The notes: a model not told the origin generated them from the sequence alone. A DNA stretch of 64,000 nucleotides from Lepidostoma basale (GCA_022606425.2 JAHDVF020000524.1:1178001-1242000), one strand, 5' to 3'. Shown: positions 51,550-61,833, counted from the stretch's first letter. Made by a program: numbers and translations.

Positions 51550-52770
51550 AAGTACTTGTAAATGTTGGTTCACCCATATTAAAATCTTTTGGAATTAATT
51601 TTTTTATTTCGCTGGCATAAACCCTATTAAATCAGTATCTACCTGGTGGTCTATATAGAACATTTTGGGAATCTGTGACTTATACCCACGTACCATGGAC
51701 ATAATGTTATAGATTAACAATAACATAGTTAACTGAAGAAACTTTGAAACATTGTTGTTTTCTTTACGGGCATAGATTTAAAATTATAATTATACGTAAC
51801 TCAATATTTAATTCGAATGAAAACGTTTGCCTACAAGAAGTTTTATCATATTTTATGGGAATATGGGGTTTCTTATTCTTTCCTATGTACTTACTGGCAC
51901 TTTTTTTGGCGTTTTACCTTTATGTACTTGTATTTTTCTCCATTTCACTTTTCAACGAGATTTATTAGCTAAAAGATTAAACTGTGTTTGTGTCATATAT
52001 AATATAATATACAAGCGCCTACTAGTGATGTTTTAATTCAGAGCACAAATAGATCGCTTTAAATACCAAATGCGTACTGGCAATTTACGGACAGAGATAA
52101 TGTTATAAAAAACGAAAAGTTTTCCGCTTGACAATGCGTTGAAGTTTTCTAGAAAAAAGTTCACCGCAAATTAGACTCTAATGCTACTAGCGTTAGAGAA
52201 CAATTTACCATACACATTTATGTTTGCAGGGGTTACAATTTTTTTGAATCTTAGGGCAATTAGATTTATTTTCCTATAAAATATTCACTTCTAAATAATT
52301 AATTGGTGTTATATTTAAAAAATTACTTGAGTTGGTGATTTAAATAGTAAATGTAGTGTCTCATCGAAGTTATAAGATGCGCGTTTCATTCCAGATAGCC
52401 TCTGTAACGTAGCTGCCCGCGGCGCTTGCATTTAAATATAATCTCGGCGGGAACAAATAACCAGCACGATACAGCATACGCACTTTAAGCGATTACCAGG
52501 AGCCGAGGACCACTGCTTTATATTAAATATTCTCTGATCAATCTGCGGATAGCATTCATTATATATGGCTTCATTAATAACAGCCGCCGTCAGAGGGAGT
52601 TATCGGTGCCCTTACAAAGGTGTTTAACGTAAAACGAAGATATTATCACGAACTGAATACAGGACTACACCGACATGTAAATCTAAAATTAATATAATGG
52701 TAATTATAACATTTTGAATGTATGTTAATACTTGTAGACAAATACTGGATTTTACCCATTACGGGTAAAA
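51550..52770. other. Unique stretch with a less A+T-rich pocket
   Basis: No gene called. 51800-51880 has a foldback C-like scrap (GAATGAAAACGTTTGCC). The pocket at 52380-52640 (GTAGCTGCCCGCGGCGCTTG, GGAGCCGAGGACCACTGC) is unique and may be conserved non-coding sequence. Confidence 0.3.
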
Positions 52771-52774
52771 CCTT

Positions 52775-53100
52775 TTTAAGGATTAATTGTATCTCAATAG
52801 AGACGAAGATGTAAATTGTTACTTTTTTTTGGAAACAATATGGTGGTCGAGGCGTTTACAGGACTTATGACTTGTCATTGGTTGGGTTAAGCGATCGCTT
52901 TATGTTAACAACGTTTCCCATTTCGCCCTTCTTACGACCACCACGTCTGACAATTTTTTTAAAGATGTATATATGCTACCATGTTGAGAAACACTTCACA
53001 TTTTTAAGTTCAATCTACACTAGCCCCTGACGACCATATTCTGTTTCCAAAAAAAAAATACGTCTTCGTCTCTATTGAGATACAATTAATCCTTAAAAAA
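52775..53100. repeat. Dispersed repeat P in foldback form
   Basis: 52783-52985 is a sense P arm (GTATCTCAATAGAGACGAAG, ACTTGTCATTGGTTGGGTTA). 53022-53095 is the same end inverted (CGTCTCTATTGAGATACAAT). The other P copies are not foldbacks, so this locus gained an inverted end. Confidence 0.55.
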
Positions 53101-53454
53101 TATAAATATAATCATAGAAATTAATTGTTATATCATAATATAAATAGACAAAAACTAGATGTCGTCAAGAAATAGTATGAGAATATTTTGAATATAAGAG
53201 AGCGAAAGAGGATTCGATTCTCTCAGAAATTAATAATAGAAAAACTTTTTTCAAACATGTTTTTGTTTCGGTCCTATTTCAGTTCTTCTTCGATGCATAT
53301 TTTTTTTAATTTGTTTATCGAAGGAGGACCATAAAAAAAAGTATTGATGGTTTTGGTTCTAATTTGATAAAACTCCATTAATATACGAGTATGTGTTTAA
53401 AACGCCATTGTTTTTTTGTTTAACATTGATTTGTAAAAAATATATATATAAACA

Positions 53455-53580
53455 ATTGTAAAAAAATTGTTTCGCCTTGCGAGGGCATTCTCATTCGGAG
53501 TACACTCATTTAGGCATCTTCATTCAGAGTTGTGAAAATCCCCTCGCAAGTCGAAGCAAATATATCACTATTATTTATAT
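53455..53580. repeat. Family M foldback
   Basis: Left ATTGTTTCGCCTTGCGAGGG, CATTCTCA; right AAAATCCCCTCGCAAGTCGA, AGCAAATATATCAC. The core region is diverged. It borders the long inverted repeat at 53579-53845. Confidence 0.5.
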
Positions 53581-53845
53581 ATCGCACAGTGAGTGTAAAA
53601 CCGAAACAAGTGCAAATATACAGTTTGGAGATATGGGAGTTCAAAGACTTCATATTGCTTGGAAAACTGTTTTTTTTTTAAATAAACCAATGATTTTCGG
53701 TTTATAGGTTTATTATTTTAAACTGAAAATCATTGGTTTATTAAAAAAAAAACAGTTTTTCCAAGCAATATGAAGTCTTTGAACTCCCATATCTCCAAAC
53801 TGTATATTTACACTTGTTTCAGTTTTACACTCACGGTGCGATATG
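53579..53845. repeat. Long, nearly identical inverted repeat
   Basis: Arms of about 120 bp (53579-53703 and 53719-53845) differ by only a handful of changes and are separated by about 15 nt. Shared blocks include GAGATATGGGAGTTCAAAG, ACTTCATATTGCTTGG and ACCAATGATTTTC. A transcript would form a very stable hairpin. No member of this repeat was found elsewhere in the window. Confidence 0.8.
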
Positions 53846-54016
53846 TATATTTTAAATATAATAAAAAAATCAAAGCAAAACCATAAAAATCATCTCGTTT
53901 CTCATACATACTAGTAAAAAATAAAGTTTTATAAAATTACAAAGTGCTTTTCTATTTTTTCAAATTATGAAAGTTAGTTTTTGTAAAGCTTTGTACTTAT
54001 TGAACATATTTTCTAT

Positions 54017-54265
54017 TTATGCAGAGTTTAAAACATTAAACACAAAAATTGACAAATCTGAAAACAGATAGAAAGCATTTCCGTACAATAGTAAATGATC
54101 ACGGTTAAAACAGTTATAATCGAATGGACCAAAGATTGTATCTCCATTGTTCAATTTCAATGTTGAATGGATGTTGTAATGTTGTCTTAGAAACATTGGT
54201 TTAACAATATCCCGTAATAGTGAAAGACAACCGGCCGTAGTAACGGAATAGGTACTTACTTTCAA
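54017..54265 (-). CDS. Hypothetical open frame, unrecognised
   Basis: 82 codons on the - strand: STYSVTTAGCLSLLRDIVKP, MFLRQHYNIHSTLKLNNGD, TIFGPFDYNCFNRDHLLLYG, NAFYLFSDLSIF. The composition is protein-like. A GTAAGT donor-like sequence occurs at its start and a TTTTCAG acceptor-like sequence near its end, which could make this an intron instead. Unassigned. Confidence 0.2.
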   Translation of the reverse strand: MKVSTYSVTTAGCLSLLRDIVKPMFLRQHYNIHSTLKLNNGDTIFGPFDYNCFNRDHLLLYGNAFYLFSDLSIFVFNVLNSA

Positions 54266-54404
54266 AGTTTATTTGTGAATTTCTCCCCCAATCCGTACTT
54301 ACCTACAATGTTTAGAATGTATTATCTTCTGTCTGAAGAAATTTAATGATATTTATCAAATTCAATTGTTCTATAGTTATAACTATCTTATTATATACTA
54401 GAGA

Positions 54405-54625
54405 GCAGAGAGGATGAATCGCCACAATGCTCTGTCCTGGCATACCTCTCGGGATTCCTCTACAACATCGTACCATGCACGCACGTCGATTATTCCGACT
54501 TTGAATGTGACCGCTTTTTAGTAATTGATTAATTTGATCATGCCATGTTTTCCTCGGTCGTCCTCGGCTTCTTTTTACACTCACGCTGCTTGCATATAAC
54601 TTTTTAACCATCCCACTCTCATCAA
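54405..54625 (-). mobile_element. RTE-like LINE, diverged subfamily scrap
   Basis: The - strand reads MVKKLYASSVSVKRSRGRPR, KTWHDQINQLLKSGHI, RNNRRACMVRC, the same subfamily as 14162-14593. It is frameshifted in the terminal block and the tail is lost. Confidence 0.7.
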
Positions 54626-54763
54626 CCTTTGTTCGGGACCACGTCGTCCCTCAATTTTACCCATTAACATTAGTTGGAAATTCTCGTATTTTACGGATAA
54701 AAAGCTTTTTCGCAAAAACTTTGTTATCATATTAAAATATTTAGTTTCGTTTTTAATAATTAC

Positions 54764-55172
54764 TTAACTAACTAACGAAAGAATGGACTGCCACACTTTT
54801 ATTTTCTGACATATATCTCTCGCTGACTCAACATTCATACATCGTGTCATGCACGCGCGTTGATTTCTCTGACTACTCACGTGGCCGACATTCAATATTT
54901 GATTTATTTGATCGTGCCACGTTTTTCTCAATCTCCCTGTATTTCTAGTTCCATTTACATTGTTAACATATATTTTTTTTACCATTATTTCTTCATTCAG
55001 TCTTTCTATGGGTCCAAACCATCTTAATAATCTTTTCATTATTTTGTTCAAAACACCATTATTCGCACCGCATTCACTTCTCATATTTTTATTCGACACT
55101 CTATCATACACAAAGTACCACACATTCGTCTAAGAGATCTCATTTCTATTGCATTTAATCTACTTTATTATT
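54764..55172 (-). mobile_element. RTE-like LINE, ORF2 3' end (GTTA tail)
   Basis: 119 codons: YDRVSNKNMRSECGANNG, LRWFGPIERLNEEIMVKK, TGRLRKTWHDQINQIL, RACMTRCMNVESARDICQ. The tail remnant ACTAACTAACG is on the + strand at 54764. The terminal YPFGETA block is deleted. Confidence 0.75.
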
Positions 55173-55309
55173 ATACTTAATATTTTTTATAAATGTATTT
55201 ATTTATGTGTTACCTCTTACGATAATGAAATGAACCTTTCGATAAGTACAGCATCCCGGGCATAATTCAAGTGAATTAAGTTTTAATCTCTGCTGCAGTA
55301 AGATATTAT

Positions 55310-55394
55310 TTATCGCTGAGCAGATTGTATTGAGTTTTTATCTTGTCTCCTGTCTTGTAACAAGATATCGACATCTTCACATTCATCCACGGTG
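55310..55394 (-). CDS. Candidate terminal coding exon, gene C
   Basis: On the - strand the acceptor TAATTTCTTTATTCACAG is followed by one base completing a codon and then TVDECEDVDILLQDRRQDKN, SIQSAQR, stop. The sequence ATAAATAAATAC about 100 nt past the stop contains AATAAA, a possible polyadenylation signal. It fits in frame to 57098-57124 (AT plus C). The opposite strand also has an acceptor-like site and an open frame here, so the strand is not certain. The product is unrecognised. Confidence 0.33.
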
Positions 55395-55514
55395 CTGTGA
55401 ATAAAGAAATTACAGCAAATGCTACAAAATCACTACTTAAAAAATTGGCTAACTTTCATATTAGTATACTGATTTAAAATGTTTTTAATCTTTTCATTAT
55501 TTTTTTCTTAACGT

Positions 55515-55660
55515 AGCCCTCTTCGTCTATTTCTTGAGAGGGACTGACCTCATTCGAGGTCAATTACAAGCAGTTGGTATTTTTATTGGTCTTCCCGGGG
55601 GTCGTTTTTAGTAGTGAAGGCTGTGCAACGCAATTAGAGGATGTCCAGATGGATCTATAT
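55515..55660 (-). mobile_element. LINE 3' end scrap, other family
   Basis: The complement of an RPPGRPIKIPT-like tract (TTGGTCTTCCCGGGGGTCG) is followed by a CATCCAGGTTATTCCGACAT scrap of the second LINE family at 55676-55700. Confidence 0.4.
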
Positions 55661-55831
55661 TTATGATATGTACAGACTGCATCCAGGTTATTCCGACATG
55701 TGGATGGAATTTTGGCATTTGCACACCACCCTTGCCATGAAGGGTTGGTGTGTTTTATTTATAATATTATAACAATAGCGTGGTTAAATACAAAGCATTT
55801 TATTATTATATATCTATAAGTTTAAATATAT

Positions 55832-56165
55832 ATACTAACTAACTAACTATCACGCCGTCTCCCCGAAAGGGTAGGCAGAAAGAATGGACAGTCACACTTT
55901 GACCGATGCGACACTCCATCCTTCTCTTTTCGCCCCGCGGGAGACGTGGTGTGATGGGTTGCGAACCTCATCGCCACCAATTGACATCTCCCGCGCACAC
56001 TTAGATCATCCAACATCCACAAAATTAATCTAAAACAAATAATATAAAATACAATGATATAAAATTAAATAACAAAATAAAAGAATGTAACACAAAATAT
56101 TATTTTAAGATGGTGCACATATTGTCTAATCAATTTATGTTCCAAGTATTCACCTTTTTAAATAT
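55832..56165 (-). repeat. SINE-3 (RTE-tailed), copy 3
   Basis: Tail ACTAACTAACTAAC, RTE-like terminus CACGCCGTCTCCCCGAAAGG, body CCCCGCGGGAGACGTGGTGT, and A+T-rich 5' part GATGGTGCACATATTGTC. It is close to the copy at 19501. Confidence 0.7.
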
Positions 56166-56224
56166 ATACAAGATTATATTTTTTTTTTCATTAGTTATTT
56201 AGATTCTTAAATAATAATGAAATA

Positions 56225-56410
56225 AAACGATGTTTTTTTTATAACTACTGCCACATTTGTCTTTATTTCGACAGCGACCGATTTTGACACGCATCGACAG
56301 ACTGGTCCCTATCTGGGCCCAGTCTGTCGATGCCAGCGAGCCTGCCGAAACCGGTCGCTGTCGAAATAAAGACAAACGTGGAAGTAGTTATAAAAAAATC
56401 AATGTTTTAT
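56225..56410. repeat. Foldback F, both arms
   Basis: Left GTCTTTATTTCGACAGCGAC; right CAGTCTGTCGATGCCAGCGA, GCCGAAACCGGTCGCTGTCG. The arms are almost perfectly paired around GGTCCCTATCTGGGCCC. Confidence 0.65.
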
Positions 56411-56462
56411 TTAATTATTATTTGAATTGAACTTCTATCAAGATATTTCAGATAAATCATTT

Positions 56463-57080
56463 GATTAACTAACTAACTAACTAACCATCACGCCGTCTCC
56501 CCGGAGGAGTAGCCAGAAAGAATGGAACGCCACACTGTTCTATCCCGACATACTTCTCTCGCTTCCTCTACATTCATACATCTTGTCATGCACGCACGTC
56601 GATTTCTCCGACTCCTCACGTGACCGACATTCAATATTTGATTGATTTGATCGTGCCACGTTTTCCTCGGCCTTCCTCTATTTCTAGCTCCGTTCACGCC
56701 GTTTACATATACCGTCTTTACCATTCTGTCTCCACTCATTCTTTCCATGTGTCCAAACCATATTAATGACCCTTTCCTTATTTTGTTCATAACACTTTCA
56801 TTCGCACCACATTCACTTCTTATGCTTGCATTTGTCACTCTATCATATACAGATTTGCTACACATTCGTCTTAGAGATCTCATTTCTACTGCATTTATTC
56901 TACTTTCATCCTTCTTTTGCCAGTTCCATGCTTCACTTCCATACATAAGGGTCGGCACAAGAACACCATTGTGCACTGCCGTCTTGGCTTTTTTGGATAG
57001 GCTTTTGTTTGCGATGACAATTTGATTATGATTCTTGATAAGAAATCCAGTATTCCTTATTTTTTGTTGCATTTTCTTTT
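56463..57080 (-). mobile_element. RTE-like LINE, long ORF2 3' frame (GTTA tail)
   Basis: 194 codons open on the - strand: KKAKTAVHNGVLVPTLMYGS, AWNWQKKDESRINAVEMRSL, LIWFGHMERMSGDRMVKT, RGRPRKTWHDQINQIL, REVCRDRTVWRSILSGYSSG. The tail is (GTTA)4 (TAACTAACTAACTAACC on the + strand at 56465). It is one of the two longest intact frames of the family. Confidence 0.88.
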
Positions 57081-57097
57081 GTATCAGTTCCTCTTAC

Positions 57098-57124
57098 ATA
57101 TTCTTTTCCAGTCCAGTTTTCATC
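57098..57124 (-). CDS. Candidate small coding exon, gene C
   Basis: On the - strand G, ATG AAA ACT GGA CTG GAA AAG AAT AT is followed by a strong donor GTAAGAGG. Upstream is either an acceptor-like AGTTCGCAG or the end of a 5' UTR, in which case ATG is the start. It splices in frame to 55310-55394, giving MKTGLEKNI then TVDEC. At 36 residues the product would be tiny, so missing exons or a spurious model are likely alternatives. Confidence 0.22.
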
Positions 57125-57442
57125 CTGCGAACTGATTATAATGATCCACGTGCTCAGCGGCACGATCTACGAGTTATAAACACGGGGTAGCGTTCGAAAA
57201 TAACGTTTCCTTAATAGGTTCCGCAAATAGCCCATGGATATCGATGATCGCGTACAGCCTAGGTCACTCATAAGCGCGGTACCCTCGACCATAAATATTG
57301 ACAAAAACTCGGAAACTCGGCATATTTCAAAATTTCCAGGCAATTTTGTATTTGTGAATTTATAATTGTCATATTTGGATGAAGTTGGAAGGGATGGGGC
57401 GATATTGTTAGTCAGATTGCAGAGTCGAAGCGGAGGACAAGA

Positions 57443-58253
57443 CTATACTAGAGCCGTTTAGGATTGAGTCTTGGGGCAATAAATGTCAATAGAGATAAGG
57501 ATGGGAAGCGCGCCGGGACCGTTTTTTCATCGATTGATATACTATACAATCGACTATAATGATCTGTACGTTATGATATGTTCGATGATTGGTCTTTACG
57601 AAATGCAATTGCAGTGCGTGTTTTTTGCTGTAGATGTGTTTACAGCAATTATATAAATATATTCGTGTGTCACCACTCGTTGCGCTCTATGGATAGTTTA
57701 TTTTCTAACGTTGATTTGAAGAAATTACATGGCGATATTAGCCCTCAAACTCGAACAGTGATTCACAACGTATTCCTGTTTGTCAATGAATTGAAAAGTG
57801 ATACGAATAAAATGGTTTCTCTTTATTTCAACAAACCACGTGAAATGGCCGCGTTTATTTGTGGTGTGAGTAGAGCGACAGTGGACTTTTAAGGGCCGCA
57901 ATATGATCTACTTTGTTTCTTAAACTTAACTTTCTTTCTGTGTTTATAGACATACGGTACACAATTTTTAAAATTTAACAATTTTTCGGTTTATACTGGT
58001 ATTTAATTTAGTATCTTGTAGTCATAAATTTCATACGAATTCAAACGCACAGAAAACCAGTAAATAAAGTTTAATATCAAAACTTTGCTAACTCGTTAAA
58101 GTTTATAAACAAGATACGATAACAAACGTTACTTATCGATATATTTATTTTATTGTTACGCCCATCCTTAAACTGCTCCATAAGTGCAAGCGAGATAGAC
58201 ATAGGGAAATGATTTATGGTCCCAAGACTCAATTCTAAACGGCTCTAGTATAG
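57443..58253 (+). mobile_element. mariner-like DNA transposon remnant
   Basis: Terminal inverted repeats ACTAGAGCCGTTTAGGATT, GAGTCTTGGG and CCCAAGACTCAATTCTAAA, CGGCTCTAGT, each flanked by TA. It encloses 0.8 kb including the start of a transposase-like frame (57578-57892). The inner TIR portions also match loosely (AAGGATGGGA and CCCATCCTT). It is too short for a full transposase. Confidence 0.65.
57683..57892 (+). pseudogene. Transposase N-terminal fragment
   Basis: From about residue 38 the frame reads MDSLFSNVDLKKLHGDISPQ, TRTVIHNVFLFVNELKSDTN, KMVSLYFNKPREMAAFICGV, SRATV. An N-terminal helix-turn-helix of the form ...IHNV..F.......TA...GVS..TV is typical of insect DDE transposases of the Tc1/mariner-related type. 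It stops right after SRATVDF. The catalytic part is absent. Confidence 0.5.
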
Positions 58254-58329
58254 TTTTAGGCGATCAATGAAGGCTAAGGCTTGATATGGGCTGTAGGACT
58301 GTCGAAGAAAAGAATAATAAATTGACATA

Positions 58330-58650
58330 TTTATTATTTCGTGAACAATATTGTTTAACTCCATATTAAATAGTTGATACGAATCAAAACGTCGGTTTTC
58401 CAGAAGTTTTATTATATTTTATTTGAATGACATTTGACAATGCCTTAGACAGGAAAACAGACGTCTTCATTCGTGTTACTTATTTGTTAAGTTATCAATC
58501 ATATCAAAGTCGGCATATTTATAAGAATGTAAACGTCTGTTTTCTAGAAGTTTTATTATCTTTTATGGGGATGACATGTTTCGCCTTCCTATAACATGTT
58601 TCGCCTTACTAAGGCATTATGTCATTTTCATAATTAAAAACAGAAATAAG
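58330..58650. repeat. Two foldback C scraps
   Basis: 58330-58480 has both outer blocks (AAAACGTCGGTTTTCCAG and GAAAACAGACGTCTTCATTC) but a deleted centre. 58515-58640 is a left arm with a tandem duplication of ACATGTTTCGCCTT. Confidence 0.5.
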
Positions 58651-58904
58651 ATTATTAAGGTGAAAAATCTTTAAAACAAGTATAGAAAAACCATCTCAAA
58701 TGTTAAAAAAATTGTTTAAATTTACAAAAATCGTTTTGTGGTTTATGTATTAGTCAAGTGTTTTTTTTTTTGGAATTCTTTTTTAAATTCATATTGTTAT
58801 CCAAATTATTATTTTAACCATCTTATCCGAACCTTTTTAGTCTTAAAATTAGAATAAAAATAAACTTATTGAACGCTGTGGAAAATAAACGTTGTCGAAT
58901 TCGA

Positions 58905-59145
58905 TTGTAATATACGAGTACTTAGTAAATTAAAAATAACTTTGTTTAATCCACTAACTATTAAAAAAAATATTAGAAAAACACTAAAAAACACGACATG
59001 TTTCGGAGGATACTTCCATCTTATATCGGTATTAGAAGGTATCAGAAGATGAAGGTATCCTCCGAAACATGTCGTGTTTTTTAAAAATTTTTTTTAATAA
59101 TTAGTGGATTAAACAAAGTTATTTTTAATTTCCTAAGTAGAATAA
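58905..59145. repeat. Foldback A, compact copy
   Basis: Left ACTTTGTTTAATCCACTAAC, ACACGACATGTTTCGGAGG; right CTCCGAAACATGTCGTG, GTGGATTAAACAAAGTTAT. The right core reads CAGAAGA, T, GAAGG..CCTCC. Arms are close to identical, with a spacer of only about 15 bp. Confidence 0.65.
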
Positions 59146-59173
59146 AAATATGTTTTATACATTTTGGTTATAG

Positions 59174-59245
59174 GCGACCCACCCTGTAGTTACACCACAA
59201 CTTATCTTTACTGATAAAGAAGGTATCGATATCGAAGACGATTAA
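59174..59245 (+). CDS. Candidate terminal coding exon, gene B
   Basis: After an acceptor ACATTTTGGTTATAG the frame reads ATHPVVTPQLIFTDKEGIDI, EDD, stop TAA, exactly 24 codons in phase 0. It therefore joins in frame to the candidate exon at 50956-51132. The acidic C-terminus is protein-like but the interval is short. Foldback A ends about 30 bp upstream. The product is unrecognised. Confidence 0.3.
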   Translation, partial: ATHPVVTPQLIFTDKEGIDIEDD

Positions 59246-59745
59246 GTCCTGTGCCCGGGTAGTCCTCCTTGCCGACAGGACTAAAGGATGTATAGACGTA
59301 GATTGCAGGTCCATTTACAGGATGCGAATAACGCGCATATGTCCATTCCTCGCAGATACGTATCTGATAAGTTAATACGTACATGATCGATTTTCGCTAA
59401 GCGAGTAATGCATCCATTTAACTCAAAAGGGCCTATTAAAGCTCCCCTGGGACGTGATCTTGTGCTGGTCCATGGAATATACCGATGTTTAAAGTACGCG
59501 GGACTCGAACATAGATCATTCGAAGCGTTGATCGATTCTTAACCATTTAACTTGGAGCATAGAACGTGTCCAGAAGAAATGATGTGAGTTCTGAGTGGAT
59601 TCTGCAGTAATATCATAATCTTAGATTACATAATTAATCCGTGAGCGTGGCGGTCAGAAATTTATAGTAATCAAACGAAAATTCATTAAACTTTGATAAG
59701 AAGCCATTTTTTTGGTGGTTTGATGTATATTAAAATAAAATTATA
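59246..59745. other. Unique stretch, possible 3' UTR or intergenic
   Basis: Less A+T-rich and free of recognised repeats. No further open frames with splice support. Confidence 0.3.
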
Positions 59746-59749
59746 CAAT

Positions 59750-59840
59750 AATTAATACGAATGAAAACATCAGTTTTCTAGTTTTATTATATTTATGGGA
59801 ATGACATGTTTCGCCCTTCTAAGGCATTATCAAATGTGCC
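59750..59840 (-). repeat. Foldback C, left arm only
   Basis: ACATCAGTTTTCTAG, GAATGACATGTTTCGCCC, AAGGCATTATCAAATG. No partner arm. Confidence 0.5.
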
Positions 59841-60414
59841 GAAATTTCAGCTCGTTGATGTTTATATACACTAGTAAATGGAGCAGAATATTGTAATTAA
59901 CGAAAATTTATGTGACTCGATACATTTTTAACAAATAATTATTCTGGTTGGTCCAGAAATATTGGAAAGTGTTTCTTGGAACTCGTTGAGAAATTTTATG
60001 ACTATGATTACATAGTTAGGGGATACTAAATAATATTATATAAATCAAAAATAAGTTATTTGAGGTAGGACGAAATAAAGTGTTTCTAAGAAAACTTCTT
60101 CTTTCAAATTATTTACAAATGATTTTACATATTTCAAGGTGACTAATGATTCTTAGTATTATAAATAAAATAAAATCGCCATCCTGTGTGCCTAGACTCA
60201 ACCGATGTATTCTTCTCTTCTGCATCTGAAATGTGAAATAAATACAGTGCAGAATGAAGAGTTCTTTGAATCTAATTATATATCGGAACGACATTAAGGA
60301 GTGGGGATGAATATATGTTAGTTTGTTCATTAATTAAAGTTAAATTAGGGTTTGTGTTATGCTTATTAATTTATAATTGTTCCAATAGGTTGACAGTGTA
60401 CCATTTATTATGGA

Positions 60415-60560
60415 TGTGTAGCGGAACCACTTTACTGAGATCGCAACGCCAACCGGTTTCACTCTGTAGCGAGCTTCATCAGGGCTGTACGCAATCTGTT
60501 TGTATATAGCTCTGAGGAAGCTCGCTACAGACTGAAACCGTTTGGTGCTACTAACTCAAA
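60415..60560. repeat. Foldback J
   Basis: Inverted arms at about 60440-60487 and 60505-60548, about 15 bp apart, sharing AGCGAGCTTC/GAAGCTCGCT and the GAAACCG block. It is the only foldback of this family here. A related solo motif is at 37524. Confidence 0.6.
60443..60487 (-). ncRNA. Hammerhead-like motif, family J, intact core
   Basis: On the - strand: GCC, CTGATGA, A, GCTC-GCTACA-GAGT, GAA, ACCGGT, T, GGC. Stem I is GCC/GGC, stem II four pairs including a terminal G-U, and stem III the palindrome ACCGGT. The + strand partner at 60510-60547 has core CTGAGGA and ACCGTT. Confidence 0.48.
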
Positions 60561-61085
60561 AAAGTGATTATTACTTACTAGGGGAGGGCACTACATCGTG
60601 AATTGACTTGGGATTTTACAGGATTTAAGTATCCCCTAAGAGTTATCCATTGTTAAAATAAGAAAGCGCAATAACTAGCCAACGTATAGAAAAAAGCCTT
60701 TAAACTTTTCACTGTTGCTAACCAATATAATTGAAATTTCACCACTACATTCAATACGTGCGCTGCTCATCATAATTATGCAGATTTCAAAAGAGCCCCA
60801 CAAGACAGCGAAGAATAGAAGAGAAGAATAGAGGAAATTGATGCAAACCAATCCCAGGATTGAAACCAGTAAGAGAGAGATCAATACTTAGGTGGCTGTG
60901 TAGATAGCTTTCCTTTTCTATTTCTCTGGCCAGCTTGTCTCCGGTTCAAATCCCGCATCATGCGTTTTTTTAGTAAACGGAGATACTACAACCCTGTAAA
61001 ATCCCATCCTGAAGTCAATTTTCTCTATAGTGCCCTTCCCGTGTAAGCTAAAAGTGTTTAAACTATTTTAATTCATTTATAAAAT
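60561..61085. other. Unique stretch with a B-box-like element
   Basis: A possible tRNA-derived SINE head at 60889-60965 (GGTGGCTGTGTAGATAGC ... GGTTCAAATCC) has a good B box but a poor A box. No gene seen. Confidence 0.25.
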
Positions 61086-61087
61086 AA

Positions 61088-61480
61088 GCAGTGTAAATAC
61101 TCTGTGTATTATAGAGTGTTGAATGAAAATATAAGAAGTGAATGCGGTGCGAATGATGGTGTTATGAACAAAATAATGAAAGGATCATTAAGATGGTTTG
61201 GACACATGGAAAGAATGAATGAACAAAGAATGGTAAAAAAATTATATAAATAAGTTGGCGATGTAAATGGAACCAGAAATAGATAAAGACCGGGGAAAAC
61301 GTGGCACGATCCAATTAATCAAATATTGAATGTCGGCCATGTGAGGAGTCAGAGAAATCCACGCGCGTGCATGACATGATGTATGAATGTTGAGGAAGCG
61401 AGAGAAATATGTCAGTAAAGAAAAGTGTGGCAGTCTTTTTTTCGGGGAGACGGCGTGATGGTTAGTTAGTTAGTTAGTTA
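61088..61480 (+). mobile_element. RTE-like LINE, 3' end (GTTA tail)
   Basis: Frameshifted copy with GAAAATATAAGAAGTGAATG, GTTTGGACACATGGAAAGAA, CATGTGAGGAGTCAGAGAAA and tail GTTAGTTAGTTAGTTA. The terminal YPF block is deleted. The tail directly adjoins a foldback C arm (61480-61580). Confidence 0.7.
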
Positions 61481-61833
61481 TATTTGATAATATCGTAGCA
61501 AGTGCGAAACACGTCATTCCCAAAAAATATAATAAAACTTCTAGAAAACAGACGTTTTCGTTCGTATTAATTATTGAACAAACCATTAATGTTTCGTTGT
61601 GCCCGATGAACCCGCTAGACTGTGGACCGTGATTTTGCCGACGTTTTGTGTCAAACGAATGAATTACGCGAGCCGTGACGAAGCTGATGAGCACCGCAAT
61701 AATCCGTTGCCATTTGCCCCTAGCTTCGCGCTGTAAGCGGCCGAATTGCAAGGCCAATACCGTACCCATGGCAGTCACGACTCTCATTGTTGGAAGACTT
61801 ATCGTGTCTTCCTGATAGCATTACCACTGCTGA

